NCBI RefSeq assembly: GCF_040869045.1
Contig: NC_090321.1
Span: 90,378,603 to 90,442,602 of the forward strand
Direction: 5' to 3'
DNA length: 64,000 bases
DNA from: Eurosta solidaginis
Taxonomy: Eukaryota > Arthropoda > Insecta > Diptera > Tephritidae
The position numbers and the translations under genes are program-made. Shown piece by piece: positions 10,818 through 22,400 of this stretch (within the stretch, counting starts at the first letter, position 1; every line of letters starts with the position of its first letter). The notes below the pieces were generated by a model. That model had not been told where the DNA came from and ran no database searches. It saw only the letters and a program-made list of their open reading frames with translations.

Positions 10818-11109
10818 TGTGGCAGCACTTCGATTACCAACGAGTTCAATACAACTCTTCAGAGATGTACCATTGGAAAATAAAAAATTCCGATCTGGCA
10901 TCCCTAGAAATTTTCATCATTCCTTTTTCTTGCGAACAACCAACCTGATCGGACGTGCTTGCTGATACAAAAATCTGAACATCGATATAAAACAATTCAT
11001 TTCTTTAAGTTTTAAGTTTGTTTAATTAAATAAAGTTAGTAAAAACTTTAATCGTTTAAACTTTGTCATTTTACCGAATTTTGCGAGGTAAACTCAACAA
11101 ACCTCCAAA
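10818..11109 (+). repeat. 5' LTR of the CsRn1-like element
   Basis: It starts TGTGGCAGCAC and ends AACCTCCAAA just before the primer site. It is nearly identical to 15039-15330. An AATAAA lies in the second half. Confidence 0.93.
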
Positions 11110-11110
11110 C

Positions 11111-11128
11111 TGGTGACCCCGACGTGAT
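11111..11128 (+). promoter_or_regulatory. Primer binding site, tRNA-Trp type
   Basis: TGGTGACCCCGACGTGAT follows the LTR after one base. It is complementary to the 3' end of tRNA-Trp, the primer described for CsRn1-clade elements. Confidence 0.8.
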
Positions 11129-11189
11129 CGGCAAGCACGTGCAGCGCAAGAATACATCTTTAACTACATATTAACGTAAGTAATTCAAA

Positions 11190-11801
11190 ATGGTGGGAAA
11201 TGGTGTACCAGCGGCGATTGCACCAGCTCAAACACAAAATGCGTCAGAAACGACAGCTCCGGCGAATTCCGTTGCATTAGTATACGCGCGCCTGCCAATT
11301 CCACCAATGGCAAGCACAAACATAGAGGCATGGTCTACCTCTATGGAATTTTGGTTCACAGCTTCGGGCATCACTGCTGATAAGCAGAAAACTTCAACAG
11401 TACTAGCAGCTCTGGATCCCAATGTTTTAAGCCAATTGTGTGACGTCATCACAGCTCTACCACAAAACGACAGATTCGACTTTGTCAAACAAAAAATCAT
11501 CGAGCATTTTGCGGACAGTGGACAGCGGCGGCTTAATTGTGTCTTATCTGAACTACCACTTGGCGATAAAAAGCTTGGTAAGAAATTCGACAAACTCACA
11601 ATACGTTCACGATCCCGTAGCCGCAGGCGAACACACTCTCGACACAATTCAAAGGCTCGCGACCGTACTGATACCTCACGAAAATCATCAACTTCCCAAG
11701 ACTGTTGGTATCACCAAAAATATGGTAGCAATGCCAAAAAATGTCGTAGTCCTTGTCGTCATGGCAAGCACACCCAATCAATAACGTCAGAATCTTCTTG
11801 A
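11190..11801 (+). CDS. gag: Gag of the CsRn1-like element (internally shortened)
   Basis: The 203-residue ORF has the capsid-like start (YARLPIPPM, W..SMEFWFTASGI, DKQKTSTVLAAL, LPLGDKK), then an RS-rich basic tract (RSRSRSRRR), then the finger CWYHQKYGSNAKKCRSPC. The finger fits the CHCC pattern (C-x2-H-x9-C-x3-C) rather than the usual CCHC. Gag of this clade is normally around 300 residues, and the text jumps from LGKKFDKL to the RS tract, so I infer an internal deletion. The ATG at 11190 lies 60 bp after the primer site. The stop is TGA, and pol continues in the same frame 12 bp later. Confidence 0.85.
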   Translation: MVGNGVPAAIAPAQTQNASETTAPANSVALVYARLPIPPMASTNIEAWSTSMEFWFTASGITADKQKTSTVLAALDPNVLSQLCDVITALPQNDRFDFVKQKIIEHFADSGQRRLNCVLSELPLGDKKLGKKFDKLTIRSRSRSRRRTHSRHNSKARDRTDTSRKSSTSQDCWYHQKYGSNAKKCRSPCRHGKHTQSITSESS

Positions 11802-11813
11802 CTGTCAAAGCGC

Positions 11814-12929
11814 GTGGCAGGTTGCAACGAAGGACCTGTCATCGAACGCAACGTACTTCGTCTACAAGTACACGAACGACAAACCGGGAAAAAGTTTCTC
11901 GTTGACACTGGTACTGATGTATCCGTGCTTCCCATAACCTCAAAATTATACGACATCCGACCAACGGCCACAAAATTGTACGCAGCAAATGGTTCTGCCA
12001 TTAAGGTTTTTGGAGAAAGGCGAATTAGCCTGGACCTTGGGTTGCGTCGAGATTTTCCCTGGTCCTTTATTATCGCTGACGTAACAACGCCGATAATCGG
12101 CGCTAACTTTATTCGATTTTATGATTTGCTAATCGATATGCGCCGCAACAGGCTCATCGACAATTTAACCAAATTAAAATCATCCGTAACTGCTCCAACG
12201 TTGTGTAAGGCTACTGAGATTAAGACGTTCGACACAACAGGCCCATTCGCTGATCTTCTCTCCGAATTTTCTCAAATCACGAAGCTTGCACCTCACGGTT
12301 CTTTAACAAAATCAACAGTCGTCCATCGTATTTTGACTACAGGTCAGCCAGTCTTTTCTAGACCACGACGTCTTGCTCCCGACAAGCTCGTAGCCGCACG
12401 TTACGAATTCAACTTCCTGCTAAAGGCAGGCATTTGTCAACCCTCCAGTAGCAACTGGTCCAGCCCGCTACATATGGTGCGAAAGAATGATGGCACTTGG
12501 AGGCCTTGCGGCGACTATCGCGCGCTCAATGCTCAAACGTTACCTGACAGGTACCCATTACCGTTTCTAACCGATTTCATGTGCAATTTACGAGGCAAGA
12601 CAGTTTTCTCGAAGATCGACCTACAACGTGCATTCCACCAAGTTCCGATTCACGAGGATGATATACCGAAGACCGCTATCACTACGCCATTCGGGATGTT
12701 CGAATTTAAGTTTATGACCTTCGGCCTCTGCAACGCCGCGCAGACCTTCCAAAGGTTGATAAATGAATTCTTGCGTGGCCTCGACTACGTATTCCCTTAC
12801 ATCGATGACATCTGCATCGGTTCTTCGTCGCTCGAACAACATAAAAAAGATTTACGCGAAGTATTCAAACGCCTTCGGGATAATAATTTGGCAATAAACG
12901 TTTCAAAGTGCGAATTTGGTAAAAAATAA
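11814..12929 (+). pseudogene. pol: CsRn1-like pol: protease and RT first part
   Basis: Protease is at residues 20-110, with [13 protein letters not shown] as its active site and PIIGANFI as the flap-end block. RT follows, with [35 protein letters not shown] (motif A Asp present), [13 protein letters not shown] and YIDDICIG. Catalytic residues of both enzymes are intact. An in-frame TAA at 12927-12929 after KCEFGKK cuts RT short, and the frame carries on at 12930. The ORF is in the same frame as gag, separated by TGA at 11799-11801, so Gag-Pol would need readthrough unless that TGA is itself a mutation. Confidence 0.88.
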
Positions 12930-13808
12930 CTCAGATTTTTGGGACATCTCGTCGACGCGAAAGGCATCCGTCCTCTACCCGAGCGCATAGTAGTTATTCG
13001 CGATTATCCCAAGCCGGCAGTAGCAAAAGAGCTAAAATGTTTCATCGCAATGGTAAACTTCTACCGCAAGTTTTTACCCAACGCCATTGAGTACCAGTCA
13101 CATCTGCAACAACTCATTACAGGCAATAATAAAAACGATCGTACCATTATTAAATGGAACAAGGAAGCCGAAGCTGCGTTTGATAGTTGCAAATCCGAGT
13201 TGGCAAACGCGACACTGTTAGTTCATCCGTCATCCAGCGCAGAATTAGCACTCCATGTTGATGCATCAGATACAGCCGTGGGAGCTGCATTACATCAAAT
13301 TGTAGACGGGGAACTTCAACCTCTCGGGTTTTATTCCAAAAAACTGACGAACTCACAACGCAAATATAGTACATACGACCGCGAGCTCACAGCAGCATAT
13401 CAAGGTATGTGTCATGGTTGAAGGTCGCAAATGCCATATCGTCACCGATCATCGACCGCTAGTATACGCTTTCCGTCAAAAGCTAGAAAAAGCTTCACCT
13501 CGTCGAGTAAGGCAATTGGACTTCATCGGCCAATTCACGACCGACATCCGACACATACCCGGCTCTGAAAACTCCACAGCAGACCTGCTCTCACGCATAC
13601 AATTAGTCGGCCAGGAGATTGACTACGTAAAGGTTGCAGCAGCGCAGCAAGCTGATTTACATTTACAAACGCTTCTTAACGAACCAGGTACGAATAGTAA
13701 TTCACTTAAACTAAAGTATTTGATATTCCTAACAGCACGGCGAAACTCGCATGTGATACCTCAACATCGAACATTCGCCCTTACATACCACACGAATTTC
13801 GTACGCCA
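12930..13808 (+). pseudogene. pol: CsRn1-like pol: RT end and RNase H (two frame breaks)
   Basis: The segment reads LRFLGHLVDAKGIRPLPE, then RNase H with LHVDASDTAVGAALHQ and KYSTYDRELTAAYQ. Close to 13405-13421 the frame breaks (text GMCHG then stop) and resumes as MVEGRKCHIVTDHRPLVYAF in another frame, which implies a short deletion around the joint. A second break near 13800-13815 separates this from integrase. Family knowledge says the protein is continuous, so both breaks are lesions. Confidence 0.85.
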
Positions 13809-14870
13809 TTGTTGGCGAAGATTCACGGCTTATCGCAACCAGGCATTCGCTCAACCATCAATCTCATGTCTGAAAGGTTTGTTTGGCCAGGCATAAGGAA
13901 AGATACAACAATATTCGTTCGAAACTGCGAATCATGCCAAAGATCGAAAATCCATCGACACACAACATCTGCACCAGCGAGCTACGTACCGCCACAAAAA
14001 CGTTTTGCGCATGTAAACATTGACATTGTTGGTCCGTTCACTCTATGCGAAGGACAACGCTATTGCCTAACAAGGATTGACCGCTTCACTCGCTGGCCAG
14101 AAGCAGCACCGATTCCAGACATGTCCGCTGAGTCGGTCGCCAAAGCACTCATTTCGCATTGGATTTCGCGATTTGGCGTTCCAGCAAGAATCACTTCAGA
14201 TCGTGGTCGGCAGTTCTATTCTGCTGTTTTCACCGAGTGGATGAGTACGATTGGTACCGTTCACCTTCGCACAACACCATTCCACCCGCAGTCCAACGGC
14301 ATTATTGAAAGATGGCATCGAAGTTTTAAAGCTGCCATACTTTGCCTCGACCCGAACAGGTGGGTGCATCACTTGCCATCGATTCTACTTGGCCTTCGTG
14401 CAGCTTACAAGCCCGACATACACGCAAGCCCAGCTATGCTTGTTTATGGTTCATCGTTACGACTACCAGGCGAATTTTTCCAAACTACTAATACGAAACA
14501 AGTAACTCAGGATATGGTATCGCAATTTCGGTCATCAATGCAAAAAATCCGTCCGACAACAACAACACACCATTCATCGCCCAAAATGTTTGTGTCACCT
14601 GCATTACATTCTGCGTCTCACGTTTTCGTTCGGAACGATTCGATCCGCCCATCGCTAACGCATCCGTACGACGGACCTTTCCGAGTCATTAAGAGATCGC
14701 CAAAATTTTACAAACTCCTCATACAAGGACGACACAACAACATAAGCATTGATCGCCTAAAGCCCGCATTCTTAGCCAGCGACGACTATGAAAATTCAAG
14801 CCATACTCATGAGACGGAAACATCGACGAATACACCCGAGCCCATTCCTACGGCAAGGGATAGTATATAG
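13809..14870 (+). CDS. pol: CsRn1-like pol: integrase
   Basis: The HHCC finger starts at HGLSQPGIRSTI and ends at CESCQRSK. Core residues are present: Asp in NIDIVGPF, Asp in ITSDRGRQF and Glu in SNGIIERWH. The C-terminal part has the HVFVRNDSIRPSLTHPYDGPF block. The segment itself has no internal stop over 350 codons and ends 168 bp before the 3' LTR. It has no start of its own, because in a working element it would be cleaved from Gag-Pol. Confidence 0.88.
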   Translation: MLAKIHGLSQPGIRSTINLMSERFVWPGIRKDTTIFVRNCESCQRSKIHRHTTSAPASYVPPQKRFAHVNIDIVGPFTLCEGQRYCLTRIDRFTRWPEAAPIPDMSAESVAKALISHWISRFGVPARITSDRGRQFYSAVFTEWMSTIGTVHLRTTPFHPQSNGIIERWHRSFKAAILCLDPNRWVHHLPSILLGLRAAYKPDIHASPAMLVYGSSLRLPGEFFQTTNTKQVTQDMVSQFRSSMQKIRPTTTTHHSSPKMFVSPALHSASHVFVRNDSIRPSLTHPYDGPFRVIKRSPKFYKLLIQGRHNNISIDRLKPAFLASDDYENSSHTHETETSTNTPEPIPTARDSI

Positions 14871-15023
14871 CCAGAAGAGCTTTCGGATACACCGGACCCC
14901 ATCTCAACGACAAGCCACGTTCCTCCTGAACATGATCGAATGGAGGCACCGCCTCCTGTATCGACGAAATCTACGCGTTGTGGCAGGCAAGTAAATTTTC
15001 CTTTACGATACCGGTAGTTTCGT

Positions 15024-15038
15024 CTAGGCGGGGAGTAT
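15024..15038 (+). promoter_or_regulatory. Polypurine tract of the CsRn1-like element
   Basis: Purine-rich TAGGCGGGGAGTAT abuts the TG of the 3' LTR. Confidence 0.7.
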
Positions 15039-15330
15039 TGTGGCAGCACTTCGATTACCAACGAGTTCAATACAACCCTTCAGAGATGTACCATTGGAAA
15101 ATAAAAAATTCCGATCTGGCATCCCTAGCAATTTTCATCATTCCTTTTTCTTGCGAACAACCAACCTGATCGGACGTGCTTGCTGAAACAAAAATCTGAA
15201 CATCGATATAAAACAATTCATTTCTTTAAGTTTTAAGTTTGTTTAATTAAATAAAGTTAGTAAAAACTTTAATCGTTTAAACTTTGTCATTTTACCGAGT
15301 TTTGCGAGGTAAACTCAACAAACCTCCAAA
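15039..15330 (+). repeat. 3' LTR of the CsRn1-like element
   Basis: 292 bp, TGTGGCAGC to CCTCCAAA. It differs from the 5' LTR at about 4 sites by eye. Confidence 0.93.
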
Positions 15331-16560
15331 TATATATAGACTTCTATATATCAAAATGATCTGGACGAAAAAAGAAATTCATTTAGCCATGTCCGTCCGT
15401 CCGTCCGTAAACACGATAACTTCAGTAAATTTTGAGGTATCTTGATGAAATTTGGTATGTACGTTCCTAGGCGCTCATCCCGTATCGCTATTAAAAATGG
15501 ACGAAATCGGATTATAACCACGCCCACTTTTTCGATATCGAAAATTTCGAAAAACCGAAAAACTCGATAATTCATTACTAAGGACGAATAAAGCGATGAA
15601 ACTTGGTAGGTAGGTTGACCTTATGACGCAGAATAGAAAATTACTAAAATTTTGGACAATGGGTGTGGCACCGCCCACTTTTAATAGAAGGTAATTTAAA
15701 GGTTTTGCAAGCTGTAATTTGGCAGTCGGTGAAGATATCATGATGAAATTTGGCAGGAACGTTACTCCTATTAATATATTTGACCCGGTCAATAGCCACC
15801 TTTTCATAGATCGGGTCACATATGTGTACTAAATAAAAATTAGCAAAATCGGATAACGAACACGCCCACTTAAAAAAATAATGATTTTAAAAGTCAAATT
15901 TTAACAAAAAATTGAATATCTTTACAGTATATACGTAAATTATGTCAACATTCAACTCCAGTAATGATATGGTGCAGCAAAAAACAAAACTAAAAGAAAA
16001 TTTCAAAATGGGCGTGGTTCCGCCCTTTTTCATTTAATTTGTCTAGAATACTTTTAATGCCATAAGTCGAACAAAAATTTACCAATTTTTGTGAAATTTG
16101 GTAAGGGCATAATAGCTTCTATGACGATAACTGTTTTCTGTGAAAATGGGCGAAATCGGTTGAAGCCACGCCCAGTTTTTATACACAGTCGACCGTCTGT
16201 CTTTCCGCTCGGCCGTTCATACGATAACTTGACCAAAAATCGATATATCTCTACTACACTTATTTCACGTACTTATCTGAACTCAATTTATCTTGGTATT
16301 AAAAATGGGCGAAATCCGACTATGACCACGCCCACTTTTTCGATATCGAAAATTTCGAAAAATGAAAAAAAAATGCCATAATTCTATACCAAATACGAAA
16401 AAAGGGATGAAACATGGTGATTGGATTGGTTTTTGTGACGCAAAATATAACTTTAGAAAAAACTTTGTAAAATGGGTGTGACATCTACCATATTAAATAG
16501 AAGAAAATGAAAAAGTTCTGCAGGGCGAAATCCAAAGTCCTTGGAATCATGACAGGAATA
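15331..16560 (+). repeat. Dispersed 'tccgtccgtc' fly repeat, copy 2, with internal sub-repeats
   Basis: Blocks of the type 'GGCGAAATCGG ... ACCACGCCCAC-TTTTT' recur at about 15500, 15845, 16005, 16150 and 16305. CGATATCGAAAATTTCGAAAA occurs at both about 15533 and 16340. CATGTCCGTCCGTCCGTCCG is at about 15388. No coding match was found. The open frames here are antisense shadows of the repeat. Confidence 0.7.
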
Positions 16561-17115
16561 CTGTTCGTGGTATTACATATATAAATAAATTAGCGATACC
16601 CGACAGATGATGTTCTGGGCCACCCTGGTCCGATATTTCGAAAACGCCTTCACATATACTACTAAGGTTCACTCCCTTTTTAAAACGCTCATTAATACCG
16701 TGAATTTGATACCCATATCGTACAAACACATTAGCTATCATCCGGTGGCAAAATCCTGAGCCAGATAAATAATTTTGCATGTAAATGCAACAACAACGAT
16801 TTGAGTCAGATAAATCCAGATAGAAGTCTGGTTCAATTTGTGAGCCAGATAATTTGTTAATTACTTCTTTTTAGGTTGGAAACGCGGCCTTTAATATACC
16901 TACTTTTTCAAAAATAGATGTCGCTGCTTTGCCTTTCGCTGTATGAGTTAAATGAAAAATAGCAGCGACATCTGCCTATCACATTTCACGTCTGCGAAAA
17001 TTTCACGACATCTGCTTCTCAAGTCTCTCAATGATCCAGAGCATTCCCGTGAGAATTGAGCGTGAGCCGGAGCTGTAAAACTCACTGAAAGACGGCAATT
17101 ATAGAGTCACCCCTG
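16561..17115. repeat. Continuation of the dispersed repeat and short motif repeats
   Basis: GTGGTATTACATATATAAAT and GATGATGTTCTGGGCCACCC are further parts of the fly repeat as I know it. GAGCCAGATAA or a close variant occurs three times between 16757 and 16855. No gene. Confidence 0.5.
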
Positions 17116-17224
17116 GGGCCCTATTCAGTAACTATGAGTTTTGAAATGTACGTTTTTATTTCATACAAATTATATGAAGAAAAACTGTACATTTTAAAAC
17201 TCACAGTTACAGTTAATAGGGCCC
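17116..17224. mobile_element. 109-bp MITE with long TIRs (Harbinger-like)
   Basis: It begins GGGCCCTATTCAGTAACTAT and ends with the near inverse AGTTAATAGGGCCC. The arms pair imperfectly over about 45 bp around a short loop. CTG at 17113-17115 and 17225-17227 is the target duplication. The flanks join into the known host repeat text GTCACCCCTGGTCCACC. A 3-bp TSD fits PIF/Harbinger-type MITEs, although those usually prefer TWA, so the superfamily is an inference. Confidence 0.75.
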
Positions 17225-17879
17225 CTGGTCCACCTTTATGGCGATATCTCGAAAAGGCGCTGGAGGTAGTAAAATGCAAAAGGCGAAAGGGTGAGGTGAC
17301 AAAAGTGTATAAAAAAAATTAGAATCTACCTTTTTGATGCCTTAGTATTTGGGTCAGGCAAGAGACTCTTGGCTAAACAATAATTTCTAGGCGTCCCCTA
17401 GAAATCTAACGGAGCCACTTTTGCCACCAAGACCTAGTTTAGAAAATATGTACCGATTTAAGGATTTTAGCTTTATGAAAATGATTAAAACAACGTTCTT
17501 TTTTTATACAATAGTCTTTGCCATTTTTTTTTTATTTTAAAATGCAAATTTTTTATGTTTTTGCATCCTCAATTTTTTGTTTAAATGCTTAATTCTAAAA
17601 AATATTCGGCATCTAAAAAAAACTTTTTAACATCTTCTTCCAAGTGTATATCTTTGCATAGCTCTAGCAAATTTGGTTCTAATCCTTAAAAAAAAGAAAA
17701 ATTCATTGACGTTCAACATCAAAAGGGCAGCAAATGGCACGTCTTGCTTGACAGCTTCTCATTTGAGAAAAGTGTGAACGCCGGGTTACTTAAAAAAAAA
17801 AGGAAATAAAAAAATCGACTTCTGCCGCCTTTTCCAATCAATTTTTTTATAAACTATATACATATGCCGGTACAAGAAT
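17225..17879. other. No gene recognised
   Basis: The dispersed repeat continues to about 17290 (CTTTATGGCGATATCTCG). After that there is AT-rich sequence with several poly-A and poly-T runs. Confidence 0.45.
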
Positions 17880-18125
17880 TTTTTAGATAAAAATATTAAA
17901 GTAACTTTATATTCTCAACGGTTCGAACAAATTTTGCAGAAAACTGATTTTCTTTCAGGGAATTTGTACGAAAAATGTAGCAGTTTATTGCTTTTGTAAT
18001 ACACGTAAACAGAGGCAAAATAGAACTGCTGAAATAGTGAGGTTATGTGATAGACATCACCTCTATTATTGCACTGTTTGCTTTAATGTATTCCTTTGTA
18101 GATACTTTTATTATTAAATCATTGA
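17880..18125 (+). repeat. Dispersed repeat B, copy 1
   Basis: The text from TTTTGCAGAAAACTGATTTT to GACATCACCTCTATTATTGC is shared with 48525-48790 (same strand) and 24660-24945 (opposite strand). Blocks such as CTTTTGTAATACACGTAAA and GTGAGGTTATGTGATAGACA align. The family is unknown and no ORF is seen. Confidence 0.65.
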
Positions 18126-19479
18126 AATTAACCATATAAACTTATTTCTGAGATTCGCTGACTTATTTATTTCTATGAAATCACTTATAGAAACGCCATT
18201 GCAATATTTGAATTTAAAAAAATGCATGGTTTCGAGGCCAAAAAAGCAATACAGCTGATGTTTTCGTGCTTACTATGCTAGACGAAATATTCCGAGCACG
18301 AACTTGCAACTTCCCAGCCAAATTGAATGCCATGAACTCTCTCGTTAAAATGTTTTTGTTAAAATTTTTGCTGGCCGAATACAGCCTATTTCTGCCTTGT
18401 AAAGTTCAACAACAAAAATTCATTTGGTATCCTACATATGTGCATGAAGCTCGATCCAAACTCCTTGGATTTAATTCGAGCCCATAAATTATTGTTTTGA
18501 CTCGACTCGTTTGTAGAATTGTATTAAAAATCAAAAACCCGTAGTTTCATTTTCAATTCAACTCATAAAAACCAGTATTTTTAAACAGGGTTGCAAATGG
18601 TTTAGGTAGAGAAAATGAAACGCCCATTTGACGCCAATCTATGAGCATGCGAAGAATGGTGGAACGCAAGTAGATATGTATGTACATATTTAGAATCCAG
18701 TACTTTTTAAATTTTGAGAAAGGATACCTGACAATGCAGGAACATCCTTTTTTAACATAAAATCGTTACTGCTTCCTATTGTTTATATACACACGCTACG
18801 GTATTTTTTTAAATGTTTTAAATCGAATATTTTCCCATTATTTTTCTTTAATACATACATATGCACAGCTCAATGGTATCGACATACAATTCACGATGTT
18901 TCGTTCGCTCGTCCATTTGGTGATTTTTTTTTCATCAGTACACGAAACGATAGAAAGTTGAAACAGAAATGAAAAAACGTCATAGCATTGCGATCACATA
19001 AAAGTTCATTTGGACACAAAAAGTAATTTTTTTATTTGATAATCCTTTAATTTAGTGAAATACATGTGACTATTTCAAAGTAAATAATGTTGGAATAGTT
19101 GAATTCATGTGAGCATTATTAGTTATGCAATATTAGCCGGTGTGGATGGTAATATACAAATGCTTTAATTCGTGTTTGTGCATTGTATGTGTGAGGGTGT
19201 GTGTACCAAAATATGGTGGCGGTATTGAATTCTTTAGCAATTAACCAGCAAAGTTGAGCATCAGAGTTTACGATTGTCATATTCACATTGTTTGAATTGA
19301 ATGGTTTTAACCAGAGAACGTATAACTTTCATTGCCATACATATGCAATGCCCTGTTGGTGAGTGTGTTTTCCTTATCGATATTTTCATGTGTACAACTA
19401 ATATCTGTTGTAACTAAAAAGCCAGTTTATTTAGATTAAACAGCTGTTGGCACTGCTTTACCTAAGTGGGTGGTAGATA
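18126..19479. other. Long AT-rich stretch without recognised features
   Basis: Only short open frames with no recognisable protein text. It may be ordinary intergenic DNA. Confidence 0.5.
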
Positions 19480-22400
19480 CAATTTTGGTAATAGTCTAGT
19501 TGAGGGGTCGACTGCTAATACGCTACCAAAAATATCGAGAGAGGTGTCAAACGACGCGTATTAATCTCGAGAACAATAATCCGATGCCGGAAAAGAAAAA
19601 TTTTATCTCTGTCCGGAGATATTTGAAGTTGGCGATTTCCATGTGGTTGTTGTTGTGTTTGTCCCCCAAAAAAAATTGTGCATCACCGTGGCGGTAGCCA
19701 GGGTTCTTTTATAAGCGCGGCCGAAGGCCGCCAACGCAGAAAGGTGTTCTGCGCAAAAATAATATGGATCCCACCCCCGGTTTCGGAGGTACGGAGGTGT
19801 CAAAAGACGCGTCTTGACATCAGTATTAATAATCCGAAGGCGGAAAATAATAATTTTAACTCGGTCAAAAGATCTTAACGAAAAACCGGAAAAGACCCGC
19901 GGGTACCTCCGAAACCGGGGGTGGGATCCATATTATTTTTGCGCAGAACACCTTTCTGCGTTGGCGGACTTCGGCCGCGCTTATAAAAGAACCCTGGGCT
20001 ACGCCATGCCAAGTCCGGGTGTGTGGTATAACCGTGGCTACCGCCACGGTGATGCACAAATTTTGGTAATAGTCTAGTTAAGGGCTCGACTGCTAATACG
20101 CTACCAAAAATATCGAGAGAGGTGTCAAACGACGCGTCTTGACATCAGTATTAATAATCCGAAGGCGGAAAATAACAATTTTAACGCGTTCAAAAAATAT
20201 TAACAAAAAACCGAAAAAAGACCCGCGGGTACCTCCAAAACCGGGGGTGGGATCCATAGTATTTTTGGGCAGAACACCTTTCTGAGTTGGCGGCCTTCGG
20301 CCGCGCTTATTGAAAATAACCCTGGCTACGCCATGCCAAGTCCGGGTGTGTGGTATAACCATGGCTACCGCCACGGTGATGCACACGTTTTTTGGTGTCT
20401 ACAAACACAACAACAACCACATGAAAATCGCCAACTTCAACTGCAAATATCTCCGGACATAGATAAAATTGTTCTTTTCCATCATCGGATTATTGTTCTC
20501 GAGATTAATACGCGTCTTTTGACACCTCTCTCGATATTTTTGGTAGCGTATTAGCAGTCGACCCCTCAACTAGACTTACCTTTTTTTGAGGGTACTAACA
20601 CAACAACAACCACATGAAAATCGCCAACTTCAACTCCAAATATCTCCGGACAGAGACAAAATTTTTCTTTTCCGCCTTCGGATTATTGTTCTCGAGATTA
20701 ATACGCGTCTTTTGATACTTCTCTCGATATTTTTCGTATTAGCAGTCGACCCCTCAACTAGACTATTACCTCAAATTCTTGGTAATACTTTAGATCACAA
20801 CTACTAAACCCTCCCAAAAATACCGGGAGAGGTGTCAAAAGACGCATTTTGATCCCGGACCCCCCAGCGGGTCAGGGATCAGAATATACCCGCGGTAGGT
20901 ATGCCTGTCGTAAGAGGCGACTAAAATGCCAGATTCAAGGGGCTGTGTAGCGCAACCCTTCAGGTTGCCAGCGCAATATATAGCTTCTCCACACCCAATT
21001 GTCAACCTCACCTATCCGCGGCGAATCCTGTTTCACTAACAGACGAGGCTCTGGCGACCCCAAGTTCCTCATGTACTTGGGGATGGGGAGGGAGGGATTG
21101 GCCTGAAGGTTTAATGTAGCCACATAAATCGTTCCCGAGATGGTCGGGCTAGCACCTTAATGGTGCTATGGTACCGAAGCGTACCAGATCTGTATCCGGC
21201 AAAGGACCATCACATCGATAACACTCCCAAAGCCTTTGGGGAGCAACCTTATCGCTACAACAACAACAACAACATCCCGGACCACGAATCCGAGAGCAGA
21301 AATTCAAAATTTTATTTCTGTCAAAAAAACCTAAAAATGGCCCCGTTACGTTCCAAAACCGGGGTGCGATTCATAGTATTTTTGCGCAGAACACCATTCT
21401 GCATTGGCGGCCTTCGGCCGCGCTTATAAAAAATTACCCTGGGTGGGTCCAACACAAGTTTGGCGACCAAAACTATATCCGCGCAAAACAGTTTTACCCA
21501 CAGTATTTCTTGTTGGTTCACCAAAATCATCAAAACAACAACAACCACCTGAAAATTTTCAATTTTGTTTGCAAATAACTCCGAAACGAAATAAATTTTG
21601 GAATTTCCGCTTTCGGATTCGTGATCGTGGGTGCGTCTTTTGACACCTCTCCTGATAATTATGGACGAGTTTTAACAGTTGTGAGCTAAAGTAAAGAATA
21701 ACCAAATTCTTTAATTTGTTTGTAATTATGGTAATAAATAGTCTAGTTGAGGGGTCGACGTTACCAAAAATATCGATAGGTGTCAAAAGACGCGTATTGA
21801 CCTCGACAACAATAATCCGAAGGCGGAAAATAATAATAACCTTTTTGCGTTGGCGGCCTTCGGCCGCGCTTATAAAAAATTACCCTGGGGTAGTAGTGCA
21901 GTTTCGGGGCCCCACCATAAAGTTGGGCTAAGATTTTCGAATGAGGTATCTAAAGACGCGCATTAATCTCGAGAACAATAATCCGAAGGCGGAAAAGAAA
22001 AATTGTATCTCTGTCCGGAGATATTTGCAGTTGAAGTTGGCGATTTTTATGTGGTTGTTGATGTGTCGTACCCACAAAAAAAATTGTGTATCGCCGTGGC
22101 GGTAGCCACGGTTATACCACACACCCGGACTTGGCATGGCGTAACCCAGGGTTATTTTTTAGGTAATAGTCTAGTTGAGGGGTCGACTGCTAATACGCTA
22201 CCAAAAATATCGAGAGAGGTGTTAAACGACGCGTCTTGATATCAGTATTAATAATCCGAAGGTGGAGAATAAAACTTTTAACTCGTTCAAAAGATATTAA
22301 CGAAAAACCGGAAAAAGACCCGCGGGTACCTCCGAAACCGGGGTGGGATCCATAGTATTTTTGCGCAGAACATCTTTATGCGTTGGCGGCCCTCGGCCGC

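Larger units (their letters stand above)
10818..15330 (+). mobile_element. CsRn1/Kabuki-like Ty3/gypsy LTR retrotransposon, 4.5 kb
   Basis: Two 292-bp LTRs bound gag and a pol with protease, RT, RNase H and integrase. The primer site matches tRNA-Trp, the Gag finger is of CHCC type, and RT shows [10 protein letters not shown] and PCGDYRALN. All three are marks of the CsRn1 clade. The LTRs differ at about 4 positions by eye, suggesting a fairly recent insertion. One stop and two frame breaks in pol make it non-functional. No clean TSD was found. Confidence 0.92.

Noticed and set aside
10806..15345. TATA as target duplication of the CsRn1-like element
   Set aside because: TATA is present on the right but not next to the left LTR. 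The flank is itself a TA repeat, so the match is not informative.
15475..16381. ORFs of 60-114 codons in the 'tccgtccgtc' repeat
   Set aside because: The same text appears in other copies of the repeat with stops, and the frames are antisense to each other.
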